Shown here piece after piece: positions 12,738 through 23,600 of a DNA stretch of 64,000 bases. The notes beneath the pieces are model-generated. The model was not told where the DNA came from. It searched no databases and saw nothing but the letters and a program-made list of their open reading frames with translations. Where the stretch lies: contig NC_089593.1 of NCBI RefSeq assembly GCF_019320115.1, positions 40,060,914 through 40,124,913 of the forward strand, read 5' to 3'. Each line of letters starts with the position of its first letter. The stretch's first letter is position 1. Source of the stretch: Miscanthus floridulus (lineage: Eukaryota > Streptophyta > Magnoliopsida > Poales > Poaceae). The position numbers were made by a program, and so were the translations under genes.

Positions 12738-13791
12738 ATGCCAGGGTCCGACTGAAGATAACCAAATTCCACATTCGCCTCGCACAAAGGGCATCATACA
12801 ACATTTTGAAAGGAAAGTGAAGTTGCACACGGAGGGACTTGATAATGACTTGCAGGTGACAAATGACAAACTTGGGCAGTTGGAGGCTACGCAGATTGCC
12901 GCAAACAACAAGCTTGCAGGTTTGGAGAAGTCCATTGCTAGTGTGGACAAAAGCCTTGCTGCTCTGCTGAGGCGTTTTGATGACCTCCACAACAATGATA
13001 AAGACCAGCATAAAGAAGAAAAGAAGGAGGAAGATCGAGAGGATGGTAGTTATGATGAAGAATACACAGGTGATACTGAACATGATGATCGAGACACTCG
13101 TGATCGACGTCGCCTACGTCACAACCGTAGAGGTATGGGTGGCCGCCGCCGACGCGAGGTACACAATAATGATGATGCTTTCAGTAAGATTAAATTTAAA
13201 ATACCTCCTTTTGATGGTAAATATGACCCTGATGCATACATTACTTGGGAGATTGCTGTTGATCAAAAGTTTGCATGCCATGAATTTCCTGAGAACACAC
13301 GTGTTAGGGCTGCTACTAGTGAGTTCACAGATTTTGCTTCTGTTTGGTGGATCGAATATGGCAAGAAAAATCCTAATAACATACCTAAAACTTGGGATGC
13401 GCTGAAACGAGCCATGAGAGCTAGATTTGTTCCATCTTACTATGCCCGTGATATGATAAATAAGTTGCAGCAATTGAGACAAGGTTCTAAAAGTGTAGAA
13501 GAATACTATCAGGAATTACAAACTGGGTATGTTGCGTTGTAAATTAGAGGAGGATGAGGAACCTGCTATGGCTAGATTTTTAGGTGGGTTAAATCAGGGA
13601 AATTCAGGATATCCTCGCTTACAAAGAATACAATAACGTAACCAAACTGTTTCATCTTGCTTGTAAAGCTGAACGGGAAGTGCAGGGACGACGTGCTAGC
13701 GCAAGGACTAATGTTTCTGCAGGGAAAGCTAGTTCATGGCAGCAGCGCACGTCTACAACTCCGTCTACACGTACTCCTACTGCCATCATCT
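12738..13791 (+). pseudogene. gag segment (capsid/coiled-coil), broken by frameshifts
   Basis: The structural protein of the virus-like particle. The longest clean piece runs from Met 12817 to a stop at 13540-13542 (241 codons). Residues about 10-57 are heptad-like and predicted by eye to be coiled coil (rich in L/K/E/A, with LAALLRRFDDLH). About 65-85 are very acidic, and about 95-117 are arginine-rich (DRRRLRHNRR). From about 125 a retrotransposon gag core begins (KIPPFDGKYDPDAYITWE, then ASVWWIEY, then SVEEYYQEL). The conserved frame continues past the stop in another frame from 13529 and in a third from 13599 (recognisable as LACKAEREVQ), then re-enters the first frame by 13792. The first 45 or so codons of the open frame beginning at 13657 are therefore out of the true frame. 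Confidence 0.85.
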
Positions 13792-15477
13792 AGTGACAAG
13801 ACTCGAGCTGCCCCCACCAATTCAGTAGCGAAGACAGCGCAAAAGCCGGCTGCGAGTACTTCATCCGTGGCATCGACAGGTAGAACAAGCAACATACAAT
13901 GTCATCGGTGCAAGGGATATGGCCATATGATGCGTGACTGCCCAAACAAGCGTGTTATGATTGTCAAAGATGATGGTGAGTGTTCATCTGCTAGTGATTT
14001 TGATGAAGATACACTTGCATTGCTTGCGGCTGACTATGCAGGTAGTGAGGAACACATAGAAGAACACATTAATGCAGGTGACGCGGAGCACTATGAGAGC
14101 TTGATTGTACAGCGAGTGCTTAGTGCACAAATGGAGAAGGCGGAGCAAAATCAGCGACACACTTTATTCCAAACAAAGTGTGTCATCAAGGAGCGTTCGT
14201 GCCGCATGATCATTGATGGAGGTAGCTGCAACAACTTGGCAAGTAGCGACATGGTACAGAAGCTCGCCCTCACCACCAAACCACACCCCCATCCCTACTA
14301 CATCCAATGGCTGAACAACAGTGGTAAGGCAAAGGTAACGAGACTTGTGCGAATCGATTTTGCCATCGGATCATACAAAGATATTGTTGAATGTGATGTT
14401 GTGCCTATGCAAGCTTGCAATATTCTGCTAGGTAGACCATGGCAATTTGATAGAGATTCGATGCATCATGGTAGATCAAATCAATATTCGTTTCTATACC
14501 ATGATCGAAAAATTGTGTTGCATCCTATGTCTCCTGAAGCTATTATGCAATCTGATGTTACTAAGGCTGCAAAAGCAAAGAGCGAGAGCAATAAAAATGA
14601 CAAATCTGTTGTTGATGACAAAGATGAGATAAAATTGAAAGGACGTTGTATGCTTGCTACAAAATCTGATATTAATGAGTTCAATGCATCCACCTCTGTT
14701 GCTTATGCTTTGGTATGCAAGGATGCTTTGATTTCATTTGAGGATATGCAACGTTCTTTGCCCCCTGCTGTTGCTAACATTTTGCAGGAGTATTCTGATG
14801 TGTTCCCCATTGAGATACCAGCGGGGCTGCCACCAATACGCGGGATTGAGCACCAAATTGATCTTATCCCTGGAGCATCTTTGCCAAACCGTGCGCCATA
14901 CAGGACCAATCCGGAAGAAACGAAGGAAATTCAGCGACAAGTGCAAGAACTACTAGACAAAGGTTATGTGCGTGAGTCTCTTAGTCCTTGTGCTGTTCCA
15001 GTGATTTTAGTGCCTAAGAAAGATGGAACATGGCGCATGTGTGTTGATTGTAGGGCTATTAATAATATCACCATTCGATATCGACACCCTATTCCACGAT
15101 TAGATGATATGCTTGATGAATTGAGTGGTGCTGTTGTGTTTTCAAAGGTTGATTTGCGTAGTGGGTACCACCAGATTCGTATGAAATTGGGAGATGAATG
15201 GAAAACTGCTTTCAAAACTAAGTTCGGTCTATATGAGTGGTTAGTCATGCCTTTTGGGTTAACTAATGCACCTAGTACTTTCATGAGATTAATGAACGAG
15301 GTTTTGCGTGCTTTCATTGGGAAATTTGTTGTCGTCTACTTTGATGATATACTGATTTATAGCAAATCCATAGATGAACACCTTGATCACTTACGTGCTG
15401 TTTTCAATGCTCTACGTGATGCACGTTTGTTTGGTAACCTTGAGAAGTGCACTTTCTGCACCGATCGAGTATCAGTT
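13792..15477 (+). pseudogene. Nucleocapsid zinc knuckle, protease and reverse transcriptase segment
   Basis: Lies within an open frame running 13657-15510. The zinc knuckle CHRCKGYGHMMRDC (13900-13941, CX2CX4HX4C) binds RNA. An aspartic protease with a DGG active site (14215-14223, in MIIDGGSCNNLA) cleaves the polyprotein. Reverse transcriptase starts around 14975-15010 (VPKKDGTWRMCVDCRAIN), continues through FSKVDLRSGYHQI, MPFGLTNAP and the catalytic YFDD at 15337-15348, and copies RNA into DNA. The conserved frame breaks near 15477, just before the RT thumb ([10 protein letters not shown] in the next frame), so the final dozen codons to the stop at 15510 are out of frame. All key catalytic residues are present. 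Confidence 0.92.
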
Positions 15478-16231
15478 TCTTGGCTATGTTGTCACTCCAC
15501 AGGGAATTGAGGTTGATAAAGCCAAGGTGGAAGCTATACAAGGATGGCCTGTACCCACGACGGTCACACAAGTGCGGAGTTTCCTAGGACTTGCTGGTTT
15601 CTATCGCCGTTTTGTGAAGGACTTCAGCACCATTGCTGCACCATTGAATGAGCTTACAAAGAAGGGAGTGCCCTTTTCTTGGGGCAAAGCACAAGAGCAC
15701 GCCTTCCATGTGCTGAAAGATAAGTTAACACATGCACCTCTACTCCAACTCCCTGATTTTAATAAGACTTTCGAGCTTGAATGTGATGCGAGTGGAATTG
15801 GATTGGGTGGTGTTTTGTTACAAGAAGGCAAACCTGTTGCATACTTTAGTGAGAAATTGAGCGGGCCTATTCTTAATTATTCTACATATGATAAGGAATT
15901 ATATGCTCTAGTGCGGACATTAGAAACATGGCAGCATTATTTGTGGCCCAAAGAATTTGTTATACATTCTGATCATGAATCTTTGAAGCATATTCGTAGT
16001 CAAGGAAAACTGAATCGTAGACATGCAAAATGGGTTGAATTTATTGAATCTTTTCCTTATGTTATCAAACACAAGAAAGGGAAGGATAATATCATTGCAG
16101 ATGCATTGTCTAGGAGATATACTTTGCTGAATCAACTTGATTACAAGATCTTTGGGTTAGAAACAATTAAAGACCGATATGCTCATGATGCTGATTTTAA
16201 AGAAGTGCTGCTGCATTGTAAAGATGGAAAA
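15478..16231 (+). pseudogene. RT thumb and RNase H segment
   Basis: The continuation of pol in a shifted frame, within an open frame spanning 15374-16345. The RT connection reads [10 protein letters not shown] then [13 protein letters not shown]. RNase H, which removes the RNA strand after copying, has all four acidic residues: Asp in CDASG (15785-15787), Glu in DKEL (15896-15898), Asp in HSDH (15971-15973) and Asp in ADALSRR (16100-16102). A missing A in the run at 16228-16231 ends the conserved frame. The open frame reads on to 16345, but those last codons are out of frame. The first 34 codons of the open frame, upstream of 15478, are likewise not part of the true protein. Confidence 0.9.
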
Positions 16232-17616
16232 CGTGGAACAAATTCATCGTCAATGATGGGTTTGTGTTTAGAGCTAACAAGCTATGCATTCCAGCTAGCT
16301 CCGTTCGCTTGTTGTTGCTGCAGGAAGCGCATGGAGGTGGCTTGATGGGGCATTTTGGAGCGAAGAAGACGGAGGACATTCTTGCTGGTCATTTCTTTTG
16401 GCCAAAGATGCGACGAGATGTGGAGAGATTTGTTGCTCGCTGCACAACATGTCAAAAGGCTAAGTCCCGGTTGAATCCACACGGTTTGTATATGCCTCTT
16501 CCTGTTCCTAGTGCTCCTTGGGAGGATATTTCTATGGATTTTGTGTTGGGATTGCCACGGACTAGGAAAGGGCGAGATAGTGTTTTTGTGGTTGTGGATC
16601 GATTCTCTAAAATGGCACATTTCATACCATGTCATAAAACTGATGATGCTACAAATATTGCTGATTTGTTCTTTCGAGAAGTTGTTCGCTTGCATGGTGT
16701 GCCAAATACAATTGTTTCTGATCGTGATGCTAAATTTCTTAGCCATTTTTGGAGAACTTTATGGGCCAAATTGGGGACTAAGCTTTTATTTTCCACCACT
16801 TGTCACCCCCAAACTGATGGTCAAACTGAAGTTGTGAATAGAACTTTGTCTACTATGTTAAGGACTATTTTAAAGAAGAATATTAAGATGTGGGAAGATT
16901 GTTTGCCTCATATTGAGTTTTCTTATAATCGTTCGCTGCATTCTACTACGAAGATGTGTCCCTTTGAGATTGTTTATGGCTTGTTACCACGTGCTCCTAT
17001 TGATTTAATGCCATTGCCAAGTTCTGAAAAGTTGAATTTTGATGCTAAGCAACGTGCTGAATTGATGCTAAAACTACATGAAACCACTAAAGAAAACATA
17101 GAGCGCATGAATGCTAAGTACAAATTTGCTGGAGATAAAGGTAGAAGGGAATTGATTCTTGAACCTGGAGATTTGGTTTGGTTGCATTTGCGAAAGGATA
17201 GGTTTCCTGAATTAAGAAAATCTAAATTGATGCCTAGAGCGGATGGTCCTTTTAAAGTGATGCAACGAATAAATGAGAATGCATATAAGCTTGATCTTCC
17301 TGCAGATTTTGGGGTTAGTCCCACATTTAACATTGCAGATTTGAAGCCTTATTTGGGTGAGGAAGATGAGCTTGAGTCGAGGACGACTCAAATTCAAGAA
17401 AGGGAGGATGATGAGGACATCAACACCGATCATACATCCACGCCGTCCACGCCGACACCTGCTGGTCCTATTACTCGTGCTCGTGCTCGAAAAGTTAATC
17501 ATCAAGTGAGTTCCTTCTTGAGCTCTTGTCCATCCTGTTTAGATCTTGGAGACACGTGCACTCTTGTTTTGATTAGGAATCAAGGAGAAGACCGAAAGGG
17601 AAAAGGACTCGCGTAG
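16232..17616 (+). pseudogene. Integrase segment with C-terminal tail into the 3' LTR
   Basis: Inserts element cDNA into the chromosome. Readable from Met 16264 to the stop at 17614-17616 (450 codons), but its true start is upstream in the fused polyprotein. The HHCC zinc module has His at 16330 and 16351 and Cys at 16441 and 16450. The catalytic core has Asp 16537 (MDF), Asp 16720 (SDRD) and Glu 16828 (QTEVVNR), a D,D-35-E arrangement. A GPF motif lies at 17245-17253. After FNIADLKPYLGEEDE the protein crosses the LTR boundary at codon 382 and ends with a Thr/Pro-rich stretch and a basic TRARARK segment. A tail of this kind is thought to help CRM elements target centromeric chromatin. This segment is intact internally. 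Confidence 0.92.
17396..17408 (+). promoter_or_regulatory. Polypurine tract
   Basis: AAGAAAGGGAGGA immediately abuts the 3' LTR start at 17409 and lies inside integrase codons. Its position and composition are those of the plus-strand DNA primer of LTR retrotransposons. Confidence 0.93.
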
Positions 17617-18331
17617 GCTGGATTCGGACTGCAGCACACCTCCAACTTGCGACGGTCGCCACGGTTACATACGGAGTCGGATTGGGGTGATTCTGGACTT
17701 GTTGGAAAGCTAATAAAGTCTACTTTCATACGGATCTGACCTCGTACTCATACCTGCTCAGAAGCGGCGTCAACAGTCCAAAAATCACCGAGAGGTCTAT
17801 TCTGTCCTAGGGTGCTGTGCCACCTTAAGTTAGCCCAATGGGATTGTATCGTTTAGAGTCCAGTAGGGACGCGTCCTAGGGTTGGAGCATGACCCAAACT
17901 CTCTTGTGGTCATCCTCCACACGTCATATACCCCTTAGCCGCCACCAGGAACACTTGGGTTTTGTTTAGATCAAGTTTAGCCTTTGCTACTTGCTTGTAG
18001 GCAGCGCGTGCTGATCCAGCCGCCCGTCTCCTTGTCTTCGGAACCCCACTCATAATAAGATTCAGTTTGAGGCTTTCAATTTCATCTTGCAAATTCAGTG
18101 CTTGTTTCGTTGTTCTTGCTAGTTCTTCGATTGCTTGCAGGACGGGAGCCCTAGTGGCTGGTTGTCGTGCTCCACAAGATCGTGACGGCCTTTGGAGGTG
18201 GTGTATCGGTTGCTAAGGCGTAGTCTTGGAAGGCTGTAGTCGGGCCATGAACGTCATCTCCATCCACCAAATCGAGTTGTCTCACGCCTCTCATCGAAAG
18301 ATCATCCATAAACCCTAGCGGGTTCATATCA
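17409..18331 (+). repeat. 3' LTR (923 bp)
   Basis: Same ends as the 5' LTR. Its first 208 bp carry the end of the pol open frame (stop at 17614-17616). Relative to the 5' LTR it has an extra T in CTGTCCTAGGG and an extra A in AGGCAGCGCG, which account for the 2-bp length difference. No further gene is present; the 60-codon antisense frame at 17910-18092 is chance. Confidence 0.95.
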
Positions 18332-18336
18332 GTTTG
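18332..18336 (+). repeat. Target-site duplication, right copy (GTTTG)
   Basis: Identical to 10737-10741. It is followed by GCACAAACCGTGCACCTATC, which completes the interrupted B monomer. Confidence 0.95.
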
Positions 18337-18356
18337 GCACAAACCGTGCACCTATC

Positions 18357-20613
18357 TTGCACTGATACTAACACTATCTCCAAATGGACCAAAACAAGAT
18401 TCCACTTGAGCCTCGTCACCTAGGAGTACCATCGGGTGCATGCAAAACGATTTCTGAGCATATGGCACGTTTGGCACAAACCGTGCACCTATCTTGAACT
18501 AATACTAACACTATATCTAAACAGACCGAAACAAGATTCCACTTGAGCCTCATCACCTAGGAGTACCATCGAGTGCATCCAAAATGATTTTTGAGCCTAT
18601 GGTACGTTTGGCACAAACCGTGCACCTATCTTGCACTAATACTAACACTATATCCAAACAGACCAAAACGAGATTCCACTTGAGCCTCGTCACCTAGGAG
18701 TTCTATTGAGTGAGGTCAAAATGATTTCCGAGCCTTGTTTGGAACAAACCGTGCACCAATCTTGCACTAATACTAACACTATCTCCAAATGGACTGAAAC
18801 AAGATTCCACTTGAGGCTCATCACCTAGGAGTTCCATCAGGTGCTTCTGAAATGATTTCCGAGCCTTGTTTGGCACAAACCATGCACCTATCTTGCACTA
18901 ATACTAACACTATATCCAAACAGACCGAAATGAGATTCCACTTGAGCCTCGTCACCTAGGAGTTCTATCGTGTGCGGTCAAAATGATTTCCGAGCCTTGT
19001 TTGGAACAAACCGTGCACCTATCTTGCACTAATACTAACACTATCCCCAAACGGACCGAAATAAGATTCCACTTGAGCCTCATCACCTAGGAGTTCCATC
19101 GGGTCCTTCTGAAATGATTTCTGAGCCTTGTTTGGCACAAACCGTGCACCTATCTAGCACTGATACTAACACTATCTCCAAACGGACCGAAACAAGATTC
19201 CACTTGAGCCTCGTCACCTAGGAGTACCATCGGGTGCATCCAAAATGATTTCTGAACCCATGGTACATTTGGCCCAAACCATGCACCTATCTTGCACTAA
19301 TACTAACACTATATCCAAACGGACAGAAACGAGATTCCACTTGAGCCTCATCACCTAGGAGTTCTATCAAGTGAGGTCAAAATGATTTTCGAGCCCTGTT
19401 TGGAACAAACCGTGCACCTATCTTGCACTAATACTAACACTATACCCAAATGGACTAAAACAAGATTCCACTTGAGCCTCATCACCTAGGAGTTCCATCG
19501 GGTGCTTCCGAAATGATTTTCGAGCCTTATTTGGCACAAACCGTGCACTTATCTTGCACTAATACTAACACTATATCCAAACAGACCGAAACAAGATTCC
19601 ACTTGAGCCTCATCACCTAGGAGTTCTATCGGGTGCGGTCAAAATGATATCCGAGCCTTGTTTGGAACAAACCATGCACCTATCTTGCACCAATACTAAC
19701 ACTATCTCCAAACGGACCAAAATAAGATTCCACTTGAGCCTCATCACCTCGGAGTTCCATCGGGTGCTTTTGAAATGATTTCTGAGCCTTATTTGGCACA
19801 AACCGTGCACCTATCTTGCACTAATGCTAACACTATCTCCAAACGGACCAAAACAAGATTCCACTTGAGCCACGTCACCTAGGAGTACCATCGGGTGCGT
19901 CCAAAATGAGTTCTGAGCCTATGGTACGTTTGGCATAGACCGTGCACCTATCTTGCACTAATACTAACACTATATCCAAACGGACCAAAACGAGATTCCA
20001 CTTGAGCCTCGTCATGTAGGAGTTCTATTGGGTGCGGTCAAAATGATTTCCGATCCTTGTTTGGAACAAACCGTGCACCTGTCTTGCACTAATACTAACA
20101 CTATCTCCAAACAGACCAAAACAAGATTCCACTTGAGCCTCGTCAACTAGGAGTTCCATCGGGTGCTTCCGAAATGATTTCCACGACTTGTTTGGCACAA
20201 ACCGTGCACCTATCTTGCATTGATACTAACACTATCTCCAAACGGACCGAAACAAGATTCCACTTGAGGATCATCACCTAGGAGTACCATCGGGTGCGTC
20301 CAAAATGATTTCTGATCCTATGGTACGTTTGGCACAAACCGTGCACCTATCTTGCACTAATACTAACACTATCTCCAAACGGACCGAAATAAGATTCCAC
20401 TTGAGCCTAATCACCTAGGAGTTCCATCGGGTGCTTCTAAAATGATTTCTGAGTCTTGTTTGGCACAAACCGTGCACCTATCTTGCACTGATACTAACAC
20501 TATCTCCAAACGGACCAAAATAAGATTCCACTTGAGCCTCATCACCTAGGAGTTCCATCGGGTGCTTCTGAAATGATTTCCGAGCCTTATTTGGCACAAA
20601 CCGTGCACCTATC
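18357..20613. repeat. Satellite monomers directly right of the retroelement
   Basis: Opens with the C-C-A-B-A-B-C-A-B order typical of the left HOR (GCATGC-bearing C monomer with the variant at 18438). Individual monomers differ from the left copies at many positions, so this is an older, diverged relative of the left HOR. Nothing else is seen. Confidence 0.8.
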
Positions 20614-23600
20614 TTGCACTGATACTAACACCATGTCCAAACGGATCGAAACAAGATTCCACTTGAGCCTCATCAACTAGGAGTACCATCGGGTGCGTCC
20701 AAAACGATTTCTGGGCCTATGGTATGTTTGGCACAAACTGTGCACCTATCTTGCACTAATACTAACACTATATCCAAACGGATCGAAACAAGATTCCACT
20801 TGAGCCTCGTCACTAAGGAGTTCTATCGGGTGAGGTCAAAATGATTTCCGAGCCTTGTTTGGAACAAACCATGCACCTATCTTGCACTAATACTAACACT
20901 ATCTCCAAACGGACCGAAATAAGATTCCACTTGAGCCTAATCACCTAAGAGTTCCATCGGGTGCTTCTGAAATGATTTCCGAGTCTTGTTTGGCACAAAC
21001 CGTGCACCTATCTTGCACTGATACTAACACTATCTCCAAATGGACCAAAACAAGATTCCACTTGAGCCTCGTCACCTAGGAGTACCATCGGGTGCATGCA
21101 AAACGATTTTCTGAGCATATGGCACGTTTGGCACAAACCGTGCACCTATCTTGAACTAATACTAACACTATATCCAAACGGACCAAAACAAGATTCCACT
21201 TGAGCCTCGTCACCTAGGAGTACCATCGGGTGTGTCCAAAATGATTTCGGAGCCTATGGTACGTTTGGCACAAACCGTGCACCTATCTTGCACTAATACT
21301 AACACTATATCCAAATAGATCGAAAGGAGATTCCACTTGAGCCTCGTCACCAAGGAGTTTTATCGGGTGAGGTCGAAATGATTTCCGAGCCTTGTTTGGA
21401 ACAAACCGTGCACCTATCTTGCACTAATACTAACACTATATCCAAATGGACCGAAACGAGATTCCACTTGAGCCTCGTCACCTAGGAGTTCTATCGAGTG
21501 AGGTCAAAATGATTTCCGAGCCTTGTTTGGAACAAACCGTGCACCAATCTTGCACTAATACTAACACTATCTCCAAATGGACTGAAACAAGATTCCACTT
21601 GAGCCTCATCACCTAGGAGTTCCATCGGGTGCTTCCGAAATGATTTCCAAGCCTTGTTTCGCACAAACCGTGCACCTATCTTGCACTGATACTAACACTA
21701 TATCCAAATAGACCAAAACGAGATTCCACTTGAGCCTCGTCACCTAGGAGTTCTATCGTGTGCGGTCAAAATGATTTCCAAGCATTGTTTGGAACAAACC
21801 GTGCACCTATCTTGCACTAATACTAACACTATCTCCAAACGGACCGAAAGAAGATTCCACTTGAGCCTCATCACCTAGGAGTTCCACCGGGTCCTTCTAA
21901 AATGATTTCCGAGCCTTGTTTGGCACAAACCGTGCACCTATCTAGCACTGATACTAACACTATCTCCAAACGGACCGAAACAAGATTCCACTTAAGCCTC
22001 GTCACCTAGGAGTACCATCAGGTGCATCCAAAATGATTTATGAGCCCATGGTACGTTTGGCACAAACCGTGCACCTATCTTGCACTAATACTAACACTAT
22101 ATCCAAACGCACAGAAACGAGATTCCACTTGAGCCTCGTCACCTAGGAGTTCTATCGAGTGAGGTCAAAATGATTTTCGAGCCCTGTTTGGAACAAACCG
22201 TGCACCTATCTTGCACTAATACTAACACTATACCCAAATGGACTAAAACAAGATTCCACTTGAGCCTCATCACCTAGGAGTTCCATCGGGTGCTTCCGAA
22301 ATGATTTTCGAGCCTTATTTGGCACAAACCGTGCACTTATCTTGCACTAATACTAACACTATATCCAAACAGACCGAAACAAGATTCCACTTGAGCCTCA
22401 TCACCTAGGAGTTCTATCGGGTGCGGTCAAAATGATATCCGAGCCTTGTTTGGAACAAACCATGCACCTATCTTGCACCAATACTTACACTATCTCCAAA
22501 CGGACCAAAATAAGATTCCACTTGAGCCTCATCACCTCGGAGTTCCATCGGGTGCTTTTGAAATGATTTTCGAGCCTTATTTGGCACAAACCGTGCACCT
22601 ATCTTGCACTAATGCTAACACTATCTCCAAACGGACCGAAACAAGATTCCACTTGAGCCTCGTCACCTAGGAGTACCATCGGGTGCGTCCAAAATGAGTT
22701 CTGAGCCTATGGTACGTTTGGCATAGACCGTGCACCTATCTTGCACTAATACTAACACTATATCCAAACGGACCAAAACGAGATTCCACTTGAGCCTCGT
22801 CACGTAGGAGTTCTATTGGGTGCGGTCAAAATGATTTCCGATCCTTGTTTGGAACAAACCGTGCACCTGTCTTGCACTAATACTAACACTATCTCCAAAC
22901 GGACCAAAACAAGATTCCACTTGAGCCTCGTCAACTAGGAGTTCCATCGGGTGCTTCCGAAATGATTTCCAAGACTTGTTTGGCACAAACCGTGCACCTA
23001 TCTTGCATTGATACTAACACTATCTCCAAACGGACTGAAACAAGATTCCACTTGAGGATCGTCACCTAGGAGTACCATTGGGTGCGTCCAAAATGATTTC
23101 TGATCCTATGGTACGTTTGGCACAAACCGTGCACCTATCTTGCACTAATACTAACACTATCTCCAAACAGACCGAAATAAGATTCCACTTGAGCCTAATC
23201 ACCTAGGAGTTTCATCGGGTGCTTCTAAAATGATTTCTGAGTCTTGTTTGGCACAAACCGTGCACCTATCTTGCACTGATACTAACACTATCTCCAAACG
23301 GACCGAAATAAGATTCCACTTGAGCCTCATCACCTAGGAGTTCCATCGGGTGCTTCTAAAATGATTTCCGAGCCTTATTTGGCACAAACCGTGCACCTAT
23401 CTTGCACTGATACTAACACCATGTCCAAACGGATCGAAACAAGATTCCACTGAGCCTCATCACCTAGGAGTACCATCGGGTGCGTCCAAAATGATTTCTG
23501 GGCCTATGGTATGTTTGGCACAAACTGTGCACCTATCTTGCACTAATACTAACACTATATCCAAACGTATCGAAACGAGATTCCACTTGAGCCTCGTCAC

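Larger units (their letters stand above)
12738..17616 (+). pseudogene. gag-pol polyprotein, frameshifted
   Basis: This region should encode one continuous gag-pol polyprotein that assembles virus-like particles, copies element RNA and integrates the cDNA. Following recognisable protein segments through the three frames shows about five apparent single-base gains (near 12747, 13528, 13598, 13770-13792 and 15477) and one single-base loss in an A run (16228-16231). I see no other nonsense changes along the conserved frame. Segment order is gag, zinc knuckle, protease, RT, RNase H, integrase, and the last 68 codons lie inside the 3' LTR. The likely start is ATG at 12738. The ATG at 12817 is a later in-frame codon inside gag, downstream of the first break. 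Damage this heavy contrasts with only about 1.4% LTR divergence. Confidence 0.9.
10742..18331 (+). mobile_element. Ty3/gypsy LTR retrotransposon, CRM/CRR-like
   Basis: A complete-length 7590-bp element with 921- and 923-bp LTRs, TGAT...ATCA ends, a 5-bp target duplication, a primer site, a leader, gag-pol and a polypurine tract in canonical order. Domain order is gag, protease, RT, RNase H, integrase, so it is Ty3/gypsy and not Ty1/copia. Integrase lacks an obvious full chromodomain after its GPF motif. Instead its tail continues about 68 residues into the 3' LTR, ending in a basic GPITRARARK segment. From family knowledge, this layout and an LTR starting TGATGAGGACATC fit the CRM/CRR lineage of grass centromeric retrotransposons; a database comparison has not been made. 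It is inserted in a satellite monomer, as expected for that lineage. The coding region is frameshifted, so this copy looks non-autonomous. Confidence 0.92.

Noticed and set aside
12484..13083. 199-codon antisense open frame
   Set aside because: Lies opposite the gag start and leader, has a low-complexity hydrophobic N-terminus that mirrors the acidic coiled-coil coding, and shows no recognisable domain.
13657..13791. Start of the pol-bearing open frame at Met 13657 as a true protein start
   Set aside because: The conserved gag C-terminal segment is readable across the same bases in a different frame, so these 45 codons are out of frame and this Met is a chance start.
15374..15477. Start of the RNase H-bearing open frame at 15374 as a separate gene
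   Set aside because: It overlaps the RT frame, and residues before FLGYVV have no similarity to pol. It arises only from the frameshift near 15477.
10742..18331. A captured host gene or a second nested transposon inside the element
   Set aside because: All sequence between the LTRs is accounted for by leader and gag-pol, and no additional terminal repeats or foreign coding segment are seen.
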